Source: a virus
IMG/VR virus record: IMGVR_UViG_3300032236_000481
Span: 1-38,042 of that record
DNA: 38,042 bases
Reading direction: 5' to 3' (one strand)
In this document: positions 7,369 to 17,469 of the stretch, one piece after another
Position numbering within the stretch: position 1 is the first letter of the stretch
How the letters are laid out: each line of letters begins with the position of its first letter
Translations under genes and position numbers: made by a program
Notes under the pieces: generated by a model
Seen by the model: the letters and a program-made list of their open reading frames with translations, nothing else
Database searches by the model: none
Told to the model about the DNA's origin: nothing

Positions 7369-8480
7369 ACTGAAGGCGCTGAACCGATTCCACCAACGCC
7401 AGTTGCTGAAGATGTGAACTGCCCACCTTCTTGGAAGGTGCCAGCACGAGTTGCTGCAACTTTCTTCAATTTAGCAAGAGCTACTGGATCCATACCAAAC
7501 TGAGCATTGACAAGTTCTTCATTTGAAAGGTTTCCAGAAATGTCTCCTGGAAGTTCTTGCTTAAACTGTCCTTGCTGGGCGATATTTCCAAATCCTTGTT
7601 GCGCTTGCTGCGCTGTAATACCGGCAGCAGCCAAGGCCATAGCTTGGTTAGCATCAACTGCTTGTTGCGCTTGAAATGCTGCTCCACCAATTTGAATTGC
7701 TTTTGCTTTCTGTTGAAGAACAGGAACTGCAATATCTGGGTTTAATACAAAAGCAGTTAAATCTCCTGGTGTAAGACCAAATGCTTCTTTAGCATACGCA
7801 AGAACATCTTTGTTTTGAGACATGATTGAATCTTGCCCAGCCATAAGACGTTCTTGAAGGGTAACTTGATTAACGTTATTAGCAATAAGGCTTCCAAGCA
7901 AAGTACGGTTAGTCGCAATATCTGCTGGGATTCCATAAGTTGTCATCATGTCAATATCAGCTTGTTCTTTAGCAACGTACTGTCCTTCAGTAATGCTACG
8001 TCCTGCTGATCTAAGAGCTGCCATTGCAGGGAATCGAGTTGCGTATTCTGGTTGCTGGCGAACCCAATCCATAATTTGTTCTGCTGAAGTTCCTGAATTC
8101 CATTGGCTCCATGCTTTATCAGCAAGTCCTGAAAGTCCAGCTTCTCGAAGATATCCATTAACAATATCTTTTGCTGATTGAGTTACTCCACTATCAGCTT
8201 TAGCTTTATCTGCTGCGGCTTTATCTGCTGCCAACTTATCTGCTGCTGCTTTATCCGTTGCTGCTTTTTCTGCTATCGCTCTTGCTGCTGCATCGGCTGC
8301 TGCTTGATCGGCTGCTGCTTGAGCATCTTGTGCTGTTGCGTAACCAGAAGTTGTTGCTGCTGTAGGCAATGGTTTATTTGTAAGGATTGCATTAGCAGCT
8401 TGTGCTGAAATACCTGATATACCGCGAACAGGGGCAACAGGAGTATCTATCGCATCTGGTTCTATAGGTGCTTGAGCCAT
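7365..8480 (-). CDS. Putative internal virion protein, Ala-rich (371 aa)
   Basis: Residues 45-95 form an Ala/Lys/Asp repeat (many AAADKAAADK-like units) that should be a long helix or coiled coil. The middle is helical (GYLREAGLSGLADKAWSQW, then MDWVRQQPEYATRF) and a Gln-rich segment follows near residue 290. The start is ATG 8480, with GGAG supplied by the last codons of the upstream gene. It is the last of three similar-sized genes after the 1533-aa gene. Podoviruses carry several internal or ejection proteins here, so that role is inferred; no enzymatic motif is visible. Confidence 0.55.
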   Translation of the reverse strand: MAQAPIEPDAIDTPVAPVRGISGISAQAANAILTNKPLPTAATTSGYATAQDAQAAADQAAADAAARAIAEKAATDKAAADKLAADKAAADKAKADSGVTQSAKDIVNGYLREAGLSGLADKAWSQWNSGTSAEQIMDWVRQQPEYATRFPAMAALRSAGRSITEGQYVAKEQADIDMMTTYGIPADIATNRTLLGSLIANNVNQVTLQERLMAGQDSIMSQNKDVLAYAKEAFGLTPGDLTAFVLNPDIAVPVLQQKAKAIQIGGAAFQAQQAVDANQAMALAAAGITAQQAQQGFGNIAQQGQFKQELPGDISGNLSNEELVNAQFGMDPVALAKLKKVAATRAGTFQEGGQFTSSATGVGGIGSAPSV

Positions 8481-8481
8481 T

Positions 8482-9396
8482 TTATTCTCCAAATCCCATC
8501 ATTGCCTTAAGCTGTCGTCCAAGGTCTTTCGCCGCAGAGATAGCGCCAGGAGTTGTATCGTATCCGTAAATTGGATTAGTACGAACTTCTTTAATTACAT
8601 CTGCATTAGTCCGAGCAACCATTGCTCCTGTCTTTGGATCGCGAGTTGTAACTGCGTTCATCCACTTGCCACTTGGGTCATTAAAGTCAATTAGATTTTC
8701 ATTGATCCCAAGGTTCTGTGAAATAAGATTCTTTGCTGGGCTAAACCATGTAGATGGATTTACAGCATCAATAGTTCCAGCCATGAATGGGTAAAGGCCT
8801 GCTGCCTGATCTTTGAAATACTTTTCAGCATCAGCAGCAGTTTTAGTTCCGGCCTGGATTGCTTGTGCCCATTGCCCTACAACTGCATCATTGACTGGAA
8901 CCATATAGCTGCTTGCTAAGCCTTTAACTTGGTCTGTTGCGCTAAGAGCAGTTCCAGTTTTTGCTTTAGTAATGTCATAAGTGCCAGCAACGATTTGTGG
9001 AATACGAGGATCGGTTGGCGCCCAACCTTTAAGAAATACATCGTTAATAAGTTCTTGACGAATCTCCGGGGTTACTGGATTACCAGACTGAGTAATATAT
9101 TTATCAATAGCAGCAACAGTTGCTTCTTGCTGTTTTTTATATTCGCCAGGATTTGTTAAAGAAAGATTAAAAAGGCTTGCCTGATTAGCAGACCAAACTT
9201 GAGTAATATCCCAGTTATATGTTGCAGCTCTAACTTGCTCTGCTGTTGGAGGATTTCCAGCTTCAGCATCACGCGCCCATTGGAGATAAGTCTTTCCATG
9301 TTGTGGGTCAGTAAGGAGTGGAACTAACCAAGGTGTTGTTTTTTTTGCCTTATCTATAAGTTCTTGATCAGTAGATACTTTTGTTTTCGCTGCCAT
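8482..9396 (-). CDS. Putative internal virion protein (304 aa)
   Basis: The protein is mostly helical and moderately charged. It opens with a helix (TDQELIDKAKKTTPWLVPLL), then TYLQWARDAEAGNPPTAEQV, which resembles segments of its neighbours. It ends in GRQLKAMMGFGE, whose final codons also provide the ribosome site of the next gene. No signal peptide, membrane segment or catalytic motif is seen. Its start overlaps the upstream stop as TAATG. A role in the virion, perhaps ejection, is inferred from context only. Confidence 0.5.
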   Translation of the reverse strand: MAAKTKVSTDQELIDKAKKTTPWLVPLLTDPQHGKTYLQWARDAEAGNPPTAEQVRAATYNWDITQVWSANQASLFNLSLTNPGEYKKQQEATVAAIDKYITQSGNPVTPEIRQELINDVFLKGWAPTDPRIPQIVAGTYDITKAKTGTALSATDQVKGLASSYMVPVNDAVVGQWAQAIQAGTKTAADAEKYFKDQAAGLYPFMAGTIDAVNPSTWFSPAKNLISQNLGINENLIDFNDPSGKWMNAVTTRDPKTGAMVARTNADVIKEVRTNPIYGYDTTPGAISAAKDLGRQLKAMMGFGE

Positions 9397-10313
9397 TACT
9401 TAGTTCCTCTTCCGCCAAGTGACTTAAACCATGTATCAATAGCGCCGTTTAATCCATTCACGCCCGCTTGAGTTGGATCTGCTTGACGAGCAAACTCTGC
9501 TGCTGCAACGTTAACATCTGGTGCTTGCTGAACTGCTGCCAGGCTAGTTGAAGGATTAAAGTTTGCTGATTGAAGATTCTGGTCAAGTGTTGGAGTAGCA
9601 GCAGGTGTAGACCCAGGAGTGCCTGGTGTTGTTGGAGCAACAGGAGCAACTGCTGGTGGTTGTTGCTGTGTAGCTGCTTGGCTCATGCGGGCGGCAGTCA
9701 TAACTTGAGATTGGAATAAAGCACTAAATTGCTTGCGCTGCTTTTCTGTTGCACCTTCTCCAAGAACATCGCGAAATGCTTTATCTGCAAGATAGCTAAG
9801 ATCCATTTGATTAGGAACAGATACTTTGGCTATCTGAGAGCGAACTCCATTACCGCCTAATTTGATTGCTGCGTTTTCTTGGTCTTGCAAAAATGTAGTT
9901 ACCGGGGCAGCAACAGTTGGATCTGCTGAATTATGAACAGTAAGAGACTGCATAAAACTTTTTGTTGCATTTAAATCATTTGTAGAAGTTGAATCCCACT
10001 TGCCAATTGTCGGCATTGAGTTCCCATAATAGTTTGCCTTATACATCGCATACTGAATACCAGCCCAAACATTAGGAGCTTTATCTGCTGTAATCTGTAG
10101 CGCTTTAATAAACTGGTCTGCATCTAATTCAGTCTGACCCCCAGTAGCTTCTTTAGGAAGATTAAGCCCAGCCACATTGTACTTATTAGATGAAATATCA
10201 AATTGACCAATCTTAGTTCCCCCACCAGGAGATGGGACATAACCCAATAAACCCGTAACTGATGAATCAGCTGTCGGTGTAGGTGACGGGGTTGGTTTTG
10301 GAGTCTTAGCCAT
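9396..10313 (-). CDS. Putative internal virion protein, Pro-rich ends (305 aa)
   Basis: A Pro/Thr-rich start (KPTPSPTPTADSS) is followed by a helical central domain with LDADQFIKALQITADKAPNVW and a segment DVLGEGATEKQRKQFSALF near residues 187-205, then a Gln/Pro/Thr-rich linker and a short C-terminal domain. The linker and low-complexity ends suggest a flexible structural protein. Start and stop are both coupled to neighbours through TAATG. No family is recognised with confidence. Confidence 0.5.
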   Translation of the reverse strand: MAKTPKPTPSPTPTADSSVTGLLGYVPSPGGGTKIGQFDISSNKYNVAGLNLPKEATGGQTELDADQFIKALQITADKAPNVWAGIQYAMYKANYYGNSMPTIGKWDSTSTNDLNATKSFMQSLTVHNSADPTVAAPVTTFLQDQENAAIKLGGNGVRSQIAKVSVPNQMDLSYLADKAFRDVLGEGATEKQRKQFSALFQSQVMTAARMSQAATQQQPPAVAPVAPTTPGTPGSTPAATPTLDQNLQSANFNPSTSLAAVQQAPDVNVAAAEFARQADPTQAGVNGLNGAIDTWFKSLGGRGTK

Positions 10314-13300
10314 TACTTAAATCCTTCCAATGGTCCAAATATGCGTTCGTAGTGCGTCTTGTAGAAAGCAGCAAAGCTAGGATCCTTCTGTGCCAAGTCT
10401 ATCGCGACCTTGCGGAATCCATCGGTTATCTTAACCATATTTGCCTCTGGGATTGAATCCTTAGCAATTGCATCGCTGACCCTTTGGGCTGCTGTTTGGA
10501 ATACTTGATAATTCGCTCCACGCTGAGGGTCGCGCTTTTTAATTTCTCCAATAAAGCGATCTGCCTCAGTTTGTTGTTGAGCTGCGATAGAAGAGGCAAC
10601 GGTATTACTCCACTTAGGATACTTATAGTGAACGAGCTGGCCAATAGTATTTTTATTGATTGACTTTCCAGCAATGCCTACTTCAGTCTTAACGGTATTT
10701 GGCCAAACAATCTTGTTGCTTGGGTTCTTATAGTTATAGTCTAGGTATGGTTGCAACTGGGTAATAAGTGTATTTCGATATGCCCAAGCTGCTGTCTGCT
10801 GAGCAGCTTCTGGCATATTGGCGTGTTGACGAGGACTGATAAGAGTTTCACCACCGGTGAATTTTGTCTTAATATCTTCACCAATGTTAACTAGACCCTT
10901 GACGCTTGCTAAGACTTCTCCCTCACCAATCTGGCCCTTGGTATTCATAAAGAGGTCGCTGAATTCTTTAATAGCCGGAATGTACTTTTTAAGGGTTTGC
11001 ATATAAGCGTTATTCTGATCTTGGCTTCCATAGTCAACTACCTTTGGAGAAAGCAGGTCAAAGACTGCTTGGAAGTATGGAGCATTGATACCACCGATGC
11101 CTCCAAGTCCAACTCCATGTTCAAGTGGGTTGAGCTTAGAAAGTTCTTTAATGAGCGGGTGATTATCCTCTAACCATTTAGTCAATTTTGGACCATTGTG
11201 CTTATCGTAGAAATCCATAATTGCGTGTGTAAGAACAACTTGCCCTGGATGAGTAAGGAAGTAGGCGCCGAATTGACGCATTACTGTTTTGTTAAATGAG
11301 AAGGGGAAGAAGATAGCGTTAACTGAGCGCTCTGCTGCTGTGCGCTCGCCATATCCCATGACATTTTCAATCTTCTTTGCAATCTCAGCATCACTAAATC
11401 CTTGCTTAGCAAGCCAATAAGATGCCCATTCTTCAGATGCTTTTGTATTATAAAGATTATAAAAGTCAGTTTCTTTAATTACGCGTTCTGCTTCATCAAG
11501 GAAAGCGTTCTTAGCTGCATCTTCTGGGAACACGCGGGCATGAATCTTTTGTGCTTCTGCGGTAATACCCATTTCATCCATCTTTGCTTCTGGGTACATT
11601 GTTGGAGGAATGTTTTCAGTAATCCCCTTTGCTGCTGTCTTAAACATACGGCGATAAGCAAAGAGTGGAGAAAGCTGGTAACGAACCCTAGATCGAAGAT
11701 TAAATAATTCTGATGGAACAGCAGCAAGTTTCATGCCCGTAGTTCCGCCAACTTTTCCACCGATACCGATTCCTGCATAAAGGAAATCTTCAACCTTAGC
11801 AATTCCGCCAATCATTTCAGTTGGTACTTTAGTACGGGCTTTCCAAATAGCTTGAATAGTATTCATAGCAGATTGCTGATCCATAAATTTAGTGCCTTTA
11901 TCAAGCCCCATCATTTCAGCAACATCTGCATCAAGAGGCTTTGTAAGGATATCCATTAACTGCTTATAAGGTATTTCACGCAAGCCTAATTCAGTACGCT
12001 TTGCTTCTTTAATCTGCGCCCATGCTTGAGGTCTTGTGACTACTCGATTTTCAGCAGCAGCCGCTTCGATAATCTTTTTAATTGGAACATCATAAAGACC
12101 AGCACTTAGGCTGTTCTCTAAAACTTGTTTTTGTCCCCAGGTTAATTCAACTTCTTTTTCAGCAGCGCTGCGGATGTATGTTAAAAGTCTATCTGCATTG
12201 AAACTTGGAAATACCTTAATCTTTCCTGAGTCAATTGCCTCTTGAACTGTTCGGTTAGTCTCAACTAGCGCACGAGCAGATACTGCTGCTGAATCAGATA
12301 AGCGTGGGCTTAATCCAAATCGGCTTGCTACCTTTGCTGCCGCCTTCATTTCTATTGTGCCAAGATCTGTATATTGAGCAGCAGGGTTAAATGCGTGTCC
12401 AATATCTGTTCCGATTACTGGCTTATATCCAAGTTCTTTTAACTTTGCTATGTAGTTTGTAAATTCTTCAGGAGCATTGCGAACATGGTACAAATCGCTT
12501 GCTAGCTTATCGCCTTCTTTGCGAAGAACTGACAAAAGCTCTGAAACATTAGATCCGCCAAGTTCGTATACGTTTAATCCAAATTCGTTAATAAGAGTAT
12601 TGGCAATTTTAGTCCGTAGGGCATCGCGCTCTTCTGGTGTTTTAACTGCTTTAAGTTCTTTAACTAAAGAGTTGTATAACTTTTCAGCAGTTTGTTTTGT
12701 AAGCGTATCAAAATTTGCAATACCAATTTGCCCTGGATTTCCAGTTGCCCCAACTTTTTCTGCCATTTCTGCTGTAGGCACAATAAAATCAGAAGGTGCT
12801 TTAGGCTGTAATTTATTAAGGGCTTGTCGTGCTTCACGATTGGCTCGTGTTGCTGCGTTCCATTCCTGCTGAGCGGCAAGTTGTTCTTCTGTAAAAAGTT
12901 TTTTCTTAATGTCTGTTTTTGTGATTGGTTTATAAACACCTTCGACTTTAATGCCAGCTTTAGCAGCCTTTGCTTTAGCAACTGCTTCTGCCTGAGTTGT
13001 TGCATCAAGAGTTTTTTGAGCTGCTGAAATTTCTTCTGCTGTGCCTCTAGCAACTGGCGCAACCGCTTCTACCGGAGCAGCAGCTTTTGCCTCATTTGTA
13101 ATTGAGGTAAGAAGATCCGGAGTAATGAAATACTGTGAAAGTTCTGGCTTGACAAGATTGCTCATAATTGAATTGGCATGAACTTGTTCACCAAAACGAG
13201 AAGCTGCTTTACGAGCCTTTGCTGCTGCGCGTACATCAGATCCAGCCCATGCTCCGATTTGGCGGAATCCAGTTTCAAGAGCATTTTGATCTGCTACTAA

Positions 13301-14914
13301 ACTTTGACGTGCTTGAGCAAGTAATCCATTTGGGTTTCCAGCATCAGCATAAATTTCTTTGCGGGTATCTAGCCCCCATTGTTCTTTAGCATTAGCATCC
13401 ATCTTTGCCCATGTGCCATCACGCAACAAGCCATTTTTAATTTCAGACATTGCTTGCTGGGTGGCAATTTCATTGACTTGCTGGCCAATGGTTACAAGAA
13501 CATCTCGTTCTGTTCCACCAACAACGCTTGCTTTATGAGCTGCAATAACGCTTGGTAAATCAATTTGAGGATTAGCCTTTTGCCATGCAACTAAAGCACC
13601 CATGTCATCAAGAGCATTTCGCAATGATGCTGTTGCTTTTGCTGAACTACCAATAATGTCTGCTGCTTTTGCTGCTTGGGTTGTTAACGTAGAAGGATTC
13701 ATCTGCATTGAAAATATATCTAAGGCGTTGGCAAGAGCGCCAGAGATAGGAGCAACTCCGTATACCGTTGAAGTAAGGGCGCTATCTTTTGCACCTAATT
13801 TAGATTCAGCGCCGGCAATTGCTTGTTCTTGGATTCCTGCACCAAGGATTGTTAGCCCTGCTTTATTAGCAGCTCGAACTGCTGGAAGGCGCAGGCGTTG
13901 CGCAAAATTATCGCGTACAAGAACTTGTGCTGGCGCTGTCTTTGCAATTGCTGGCTCAATAAGGTTAATTGCCTTTGCAACACCCCAATAAAGTTGTTTC
14001 AAGACTGGCTTATTTAATAAAGCCTTTTCTGAAATACTTGCAATGCCTTTAAGTCCAGCATTATGTGCCGCAACAATTGAATTTAACAAAGTATATTTAG
14101 GTTTAACTGCATCTGCTGAAAGGACTTCGCCAGCTTTTGCTTCAACCCCTGCTGCTTTTAACCCTTGCGCTGCACGAGCCATTGGCAAGAAAGTCAATAA
14201 TGTCATAGCATCGTTGAAGGCTTGCCCGAAAGTCATTGATTTCTTTTCCCACTCTTGGGCGCTAAGGCGATTTTCTGGCTTTGCTCCAAATTGAGCAATT
14301 GCAGAAGCAGCACTATTTGGTATTGCGCCATGTACTGCGTCACCGATAAGCTGCAAAACAGATCGTGGAGTTGATTTAACAGTTTCAATAATTGCATTAA
14401 GCGCTCTTGATTCCATAGATGCACCAAGCAAATGTTCAACTGTGGATTTTGAATCAAGGTTTCCTGTGCCGGGAGCAGTTAGTTGTGCATACTTAGCGTT
14501 CTGTGCTGCTGCTACCCATTCTGGACCCCATACTCCATTTGGCTGAGCGCCCTTTGGTGAGACACCAGCTTTAATTAAATCTTGCTGGATATTACTTACA
14601 TGAGGTTCAGCGACTATCTTATGTCCAAAGTGAGAAGTAATAGCAGTTGTTGCTTGCTGGACTAAAGATGGGATACGAGACTGTTGTGGGTCAGCAAAGA
14701 AATGGTCTAATACAGATGCATTATTTACTGTTGCTTGTTTAATTTGGTCAGCAATTGCTAATTGAACAACTCGTGGGTTCTGGCTAGATGCAATAGCAAC
14801 CTGAGTTGGAATATCTAAATTGCCATACCCATTTGCATGAAGCGCATCGATATTGTCTGCAAGTTCTTGAGCAGGAGTTCTATCTGGTGTAGGTGCAGGA
14901 TTAACCATGCTCAT
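10313..14914 (-). CDS. Very large internal / ejection-type virion protein (1533 aa)
   Basis: This is the largest gene, about 12 percent of the window. The product is almost wholly helical and Ala-rich, with charged segments and without the hydrophobic repeat pattern expected of a long-tail tape measure. I see no transglycosylase, peptidase or polymerase motif by eye. Residues from about 1110 onward are richer in aromatics and more conserved-looking (RYQLSPLFAYRRMFK, FFPFSFNKTVMRQFGAYFL). Location between portal-side genes and scaffold matches the internal core proteins of podoviruses that pass into the cell with the DNA. The start ATG overlaps the previous stop as ATGA; a second ATG two codons on is an alternative. 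Confidence 0.6.
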   Translation of the reverse strand: MSMVNPAPTPDRTPAQELADNIDALHANGYGNLDIPTQVAIASSQNPRVVQLAIADQIKQATVNNASVLDHFFADPQQSRIPSLVQQATTAITSHFGHKIVAEPHVSNIQQDLIKAGVSPKGAQPNGVWGPEWVAAAQNAKYAQLTAPGTGNLDSKSTVEHLLGASMESRALNAIIETVKSTPRSVLQLIGDAVHGAIPNSAASAIAQFGAKPENRLSAQEWEKKSMTFGQAFNDAMTLLTFLPMARAAQGLKAAGVEAKAGEVLSADAVKPKYTLLNSIVAAHNAGLKGIASISEKALLNKPVLKQLYWGVAKAINLIEPAIAKTAPAQVLVRDNFAQRLRLPAVRAANKAGLTILGAGIQEQAIAGAESKLGAKDSALTSTVYGVAPISGALANALDIFSMQMNPSTLTTQAAKAADIIGSSAKATASLRNALDDMGALVAWQKANPQIDLPSVIAAHKASVVGGTERDVLVTIGQQVNEIATQQAMSEIKNGLLRDGTWAKMDANAKEQWGLDTRKEIYADAGNPNGLLAQARQSLVADQNALETGFRQIGAWAGSDVRAAAKARKAASRFGEQVHANSIMSNLVKPELSQYFITPDLLTSITNEAKAAAPVEAVAPVARGTAEEISAAQKTLDATTQAEAVAKAKAAKAGIKVEGVYKPITKTDIKKKLFTEEQLAAQQEWNAATRANREARQALNKLQPKAPSDFIVPTAEMAEKVGATGNPGQIGIANFDTLTKQTAEKLYNSLVKELKAVKTPEERDALRTKIANTLINEFGLNVYELGGSNVSELLSVLRKEGDKLASDLYHVRNAPEEFTNYIAKLKELGYKPVIGTDIGHAFNPAAQYTDLGTIEMKAAAKVASRFGLSPRLSDSAAVSARALVETNRTVQEAIDSGKIKVFPSFNADRLLTYIRSAAEKEVELTWGQKQVLENSLSAGLYDVPIKKIIEAAAAENRVVTRPQAWAQIKEAKRTELGLREIPYKQLMDILTKPLDADVAEMMGLDKGTKFMDQQSAMNTIQAIWKARTKVPTEMIGGIAKVEDFLYAGIGIGGKVGGTTGMKLAAVPSELFNLRSRVRYQLSPLFAYRRMFKTAAKGITENIPPTMYPEAKMDEMGITAEAQKIHARVFPEDAAKNAFLDEAERVIKETDFYNLYNTKASEEWASYWLAKQGFSDAEIAKKIENVMGYGERTAAERSVNAIFFPFSFNKTVMRQFGAYFLTHPGQVVLTHAIMDFYDKHNGPKLTKWLEDNHPLIKELSKLNPLEHGVGLGGIGGINAPYFQAVFDLLSPKVVDYGSQDQNNAYMQTLKKYIPAIKEFSDLFMNTKGQIGEGEVLASVKGLVNIGEDIKTKFTGGETLISPRQHANMPEAAQQTAAWAYRNTLITQLQPYLDYNYKNPSNKIVWPNTVKTEVGIAGKSINKNTIGQLVHYKYPKWSNTVASSIAAQQQTEADRFIGEIKKRDPQRGANYQVFQTAAQRVSDAIAKDSIPEANMVKITDGFRKVAIDLAQKDPSFAAFYKTHYERIFGPLEGFK

Positions 14915-15399
14915 CGTGTAGCACCGTTTGCTGCTCTAGCATTAAGGTAATCTTTAGCCAAAGCAACTTGCGGTGATATATCTGAGCCAAGTTGGTTTAA
15001 CAATCCAAGTGCCTTGATTGCTACATCTGCTTGAAATGTTGGAGCTAATGCTTCTGATCCAGCTCCACCAGGGATGTTATCCATGCCATGAAATAAAGAT
15101 TGGTTTGGATCTCCGGGTGCATCCAATGGAGTAAGAGTTTGTTGACCGCGAGGGGTTGGCTGTCCCTCTGGTGTAGTGACTGCTGGCATACCGGTATTCT
15201 GAATTGGTAATGCTTTCATTGCATTTTCTTGTGCAGTTGCTGCTCCGTATGGTTGACCTGTTGCTGTTGCATTAGCAAGTTTTACGCCAGGCTGATTTTG
15301 TGGTTGTGCAGAAACTACATTCTGTCCTTGTAAATCTGTACGGTTAGCGTAGTTCTTACCTACTACTCCGTCACGCTTTCCTCCACGACCTCTTGGCAT
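14911..15399 (-). CDS. Disordered virion-associated protein next to portal (162 aa)
   Basis: The N-terminus is basic and Gly-rich (MPRGRGGKRDGVVGKNY). The centre is rich in Gln, Pro, Thr and Gly and probably unstructured. A helix near the end (FQADVAIKALGLLNQLG, then VALAKDYLNARA) may bind the portal or the large internal protein. It is coupled to the portal gene by TAATG and to the next gene by ATGA. No known family is recognised. Confidence 0.5.
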   Translation of the reverse strand: MPRGRGGKRDGVVGKNYANRTDLQGQNVVSAQPQNQPGVKLANATATGQPYGAATAQENAMKALPIQNTGMPAVTTPEGQPTPRGQQTLTPLDAPGDPNQSLFHGMDNIPGGAGSEALAPTFQADVAIKALGLLNQLGSDISPQVALAKDYLNARAANGATR

Positions 15400-17165
15400 T
15401 AACGTCCACCTCCGAGTGATGCTAAGAATCCTTGTAGATCAGCAGGTCCAGGTGCAGGTGCTTGAGCAGGTTGTTCTGCTCCCATACCTGGCGCGCCAAG
15501 TCCTGGCATTGTTTCAGGGGCGCCAGCAGGTGCAGGTGTTGCCTGACGCTTCTGTGCTTCTTCGTGAATCTTAGTTACTGCTTCTGCCAAGTCCATCTTG
15601 TCACTCGCGACCAAAGCTGCAATAGCAGCAACATCAGCAGGAGGAATAGCACCTTGCGATGCTTGAGTTTGGATAGACTGAAGAAGTGCTTGTTCGAGTC
15701 CTTCACTAATGACACGATCCTTTTCTAATTCTGGATCCGCAATGAATGGATCGATTTCCTGTGCTGTTTGCTTAGACATGATGCCAATACCAATACGCTG
15801 ACCTAATCCAACTACGAGTGAGTTAGCATCTGCGCCAGAGTGTGAGTATGAAACAACGTTATTGTCATCTTCAAAGTCTTTATTTGGAACATAATCAACG
15901 TGACCTTTTGCCCCACGACCTGAAACATAGAATGACTTTCGTTCGTTGCCGAAATAAGTCTTTGCAATTGCAATAGCGCGCTTGTTTTCTTCTTGAAGCG
16001 ATGCAGCAAATACTTCTTGCGCTTCTTGAATAGGGAAATCAACTGTTGCTGAAAGGATTGCGTCTCCGCGCTTACCTGTTCGGACGTTAGTTGTTGATTC
16101 TCCACCGAATTCTGCTGGTGTTCCTGAAGCAATACGTTGCGCTCGCTCGATGCGATCCATCATTCCGTTAGTTGCGAACCCTGGGTTAGCAGCCATTTCA
16201 CGAATATCGCCACCTTGAACTACGTTTACCTGTCCTGAACGACCATCGTATGGGCCTGCAACGAAACGCGCAGTCTCTCCTGGGCGTGATACAAGGTAAG
16301 TGTCAGGGAAAATTCCGCGTTCTACTGCAATAACTTCAAGAGCCATCAATTTAGACTGCAATGTATACATACCAACGAGTGAATCGAACTGACCCATTGG
16401 GCGATCAAGTGTGATGCGCTGTGGAACTACAGCAAGACACATACCTGTGCGGTTGTGTACGCGCTCTAATTCAACGTGTGGAACTCCGCTCATGTCAGCA
16501 TCCCATGGATTTGGCTTAATAACAGAAGAAGCCATAAGAACAGTTACTTCTGCATCTGTATATTCAGCAATACGAATAAGATCATCAGGTTTCTGAACTT
16601 TAAGGGTTTTGAGACGTGAAAGAGCGTCTGGATAACGAGCCTGCATCCATGCGCGTGAACGTGTGTAAACAAAAATACAATTATCTGGTGTCATGCTGTC
16701 TGGATCTTCGCCAGTTGATGGGAAAGTATTAAGAGGATCACGAATATCCCAACGAGCTGCACCCCACTTAGTATCTGGGCGTAGAACTACTGGTGATGAT
16801 GAGTACCCAATAAACCAACGAGCGCGACGGCGCATCTTAATTGGCATCTTGTTTGCTTCCCACCATCCAAGTGTGGCGCGCTTACGAGTGCGAGCGCGCT
16901 TTTCAGATGCTGAATCGCCTTCTTTAAGTGCTGGGTAATAAACATTTGGCATTGTTGAAGCAATACGCATTGCTGTTTGGTCGAGTCCGGTAGTAATCAA
17001 GTTTGCAACAGCAGACTTTTCGCGCTTATCCATTTCAGGTAACGGAATGACAAGATCACCATTGTAAGTATCGCGCAACTGGCGCATATTTTCAATGATT
17101 GGACCTTGTGCCTGCATACGTTCATGGAGAATCGCTGCAATTTGTTCTACGGATGGACCTAGCAT
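15399..17165 (-). CDS. Portal protein (588 aa)
   Basis: The gene lies downstream of TerL, with size and layout of a phage portal. The N-terminal helices (AAILHERMQAQGPIIENMRQ) are followed by LRDTYNGDLVIPLPEMD, a wing-like region with many Arg residues, and a long helix-rich section with MMDRIERAQRIASGTPAEF and QEAQEVFAASLQEENKRAIA, typical of the portal stem and crown. The C-terminal 60 residues are Pro/Ala/Gly-rich and probably disordered. The portal forms the 12-fold DNA channel at one capsid vertex and docks TerL. The start codon shares its A with the stop of the 42-aa gene before it. Confidence 0.8.
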   Translation of the reverse strand: MLGPSVEQIAAILHERMQAQGPIIENMRQLRDTYNGDLVIPLPEMDKREKSAVANLITTGLDQTAMRIASTMPNVYYPALKEGDSASEKRARTRKRATLGWWEANKMPIKMRRRARWFIGYSSSPVVLRPDTKWGAARWDIRDPLNTFPSTGEDPDSMTPDNCIFVYTRSRAWMQARYPDALSRLKTLKVQKPDDLIRIAEYTDAEVTVLMASSVIKPNPWDADMSGVPHVELERVHNRTGMCLAVVPQRITLDRPMGQFDSLVGMYTLQSKLMALEVIAVERGIFPDTYLVSRPGETARFVAGPYDGRSGQVNVVQGGDIREMAANPGFATNGMMDRIERAQRIASGTPAEFGGESTTNVRTGKRGDAILSATVDFPIQEAQEVFAASLQEENKRAIAIAKTYFGNERKSFYVSGRGAKGHVDYVPNKDFEDDNNVVSYSHSGADANSLVVGLGQRIGIGIMSKQTAQEIDPFIADPELEKDRVISEGLEQALLQSIQTQASQGAIPPADVAAIAALVASDKMDLAEAVTKIHEEAQKRQATPAPAGAPETMPGLGAPGMGAEQPAQAPAPGPADLQGFLASLGGGR

Positions 17166-17293
17166 TATTTTCCTTTTTTAGTTTTAATTGCTTTGAGAAC
17201 TAATTCAGAAGAAGCAATCTTATTTTTCATCTGCTTTCCATCTTGAAGGAAACCAATAGTTTTCTTCATGCCGTCTTTTTTAGCAATAGCCAT
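17165..17293 (-). CDS. Tiny Lys-rich protein (42 aa)
   Basis: The frame begins MAIAKKDGMKKTIGFLQDG and ends with a Lys-rich tail. Both ends are joined to neighbours through TAATG overlaps, which strongly argues that it is translated. Net charge is strongly positive. It is the last of three small basic genes between TerL and portal. DNA- or capsid-binding is a guess from charge; no family is recognised. Confidence 0.6.
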   Translation of the reverse strand: MAIAKKDGMKKTIGFLQDGKQMKNKIASSELVLKAIKTKKGK

Positions 17294-17469
17294 TACTTTC
17301 CCTTCTTAACGCCTGAAACCTTCTTCAAACGTGGGTTAGCTTTGACGGCAGCAGGTGATGCCTTACGAGCGCCAGCAGCGACAATTGCTGATGCGCGTTT
17401 TTCTGAGATCCCTTGTTTCTTTGCAATTGTTTTTGCAACAGCTTTAAATCCTGGGTGAGCCTTTGCCAT
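17293..17469 (-). CDS. Small basic protein (58 aa)
   Basis: The product begins MAKAHPGFKAVAKTIAKKQG and continues with ISEKRASAIVAAGARKAS. It is rich in Ala and Lys and has almost no acidic residues. The segment KKQGISEKRASAIVAAGARKAS has the look of a short helix-turn-helix and is often seen in small phage proteins near packaging genes. Coupled by TAATG at both ends. A nucleic-acid-binding role in packaging is inferred, not shown. Confidence 0.6.
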   Translation of the reverse strand: MAKAHPGFKAVAKTIAKKQGISEKRASAIVAAGARKASPAAVKANPRLKKVSGVKKGK

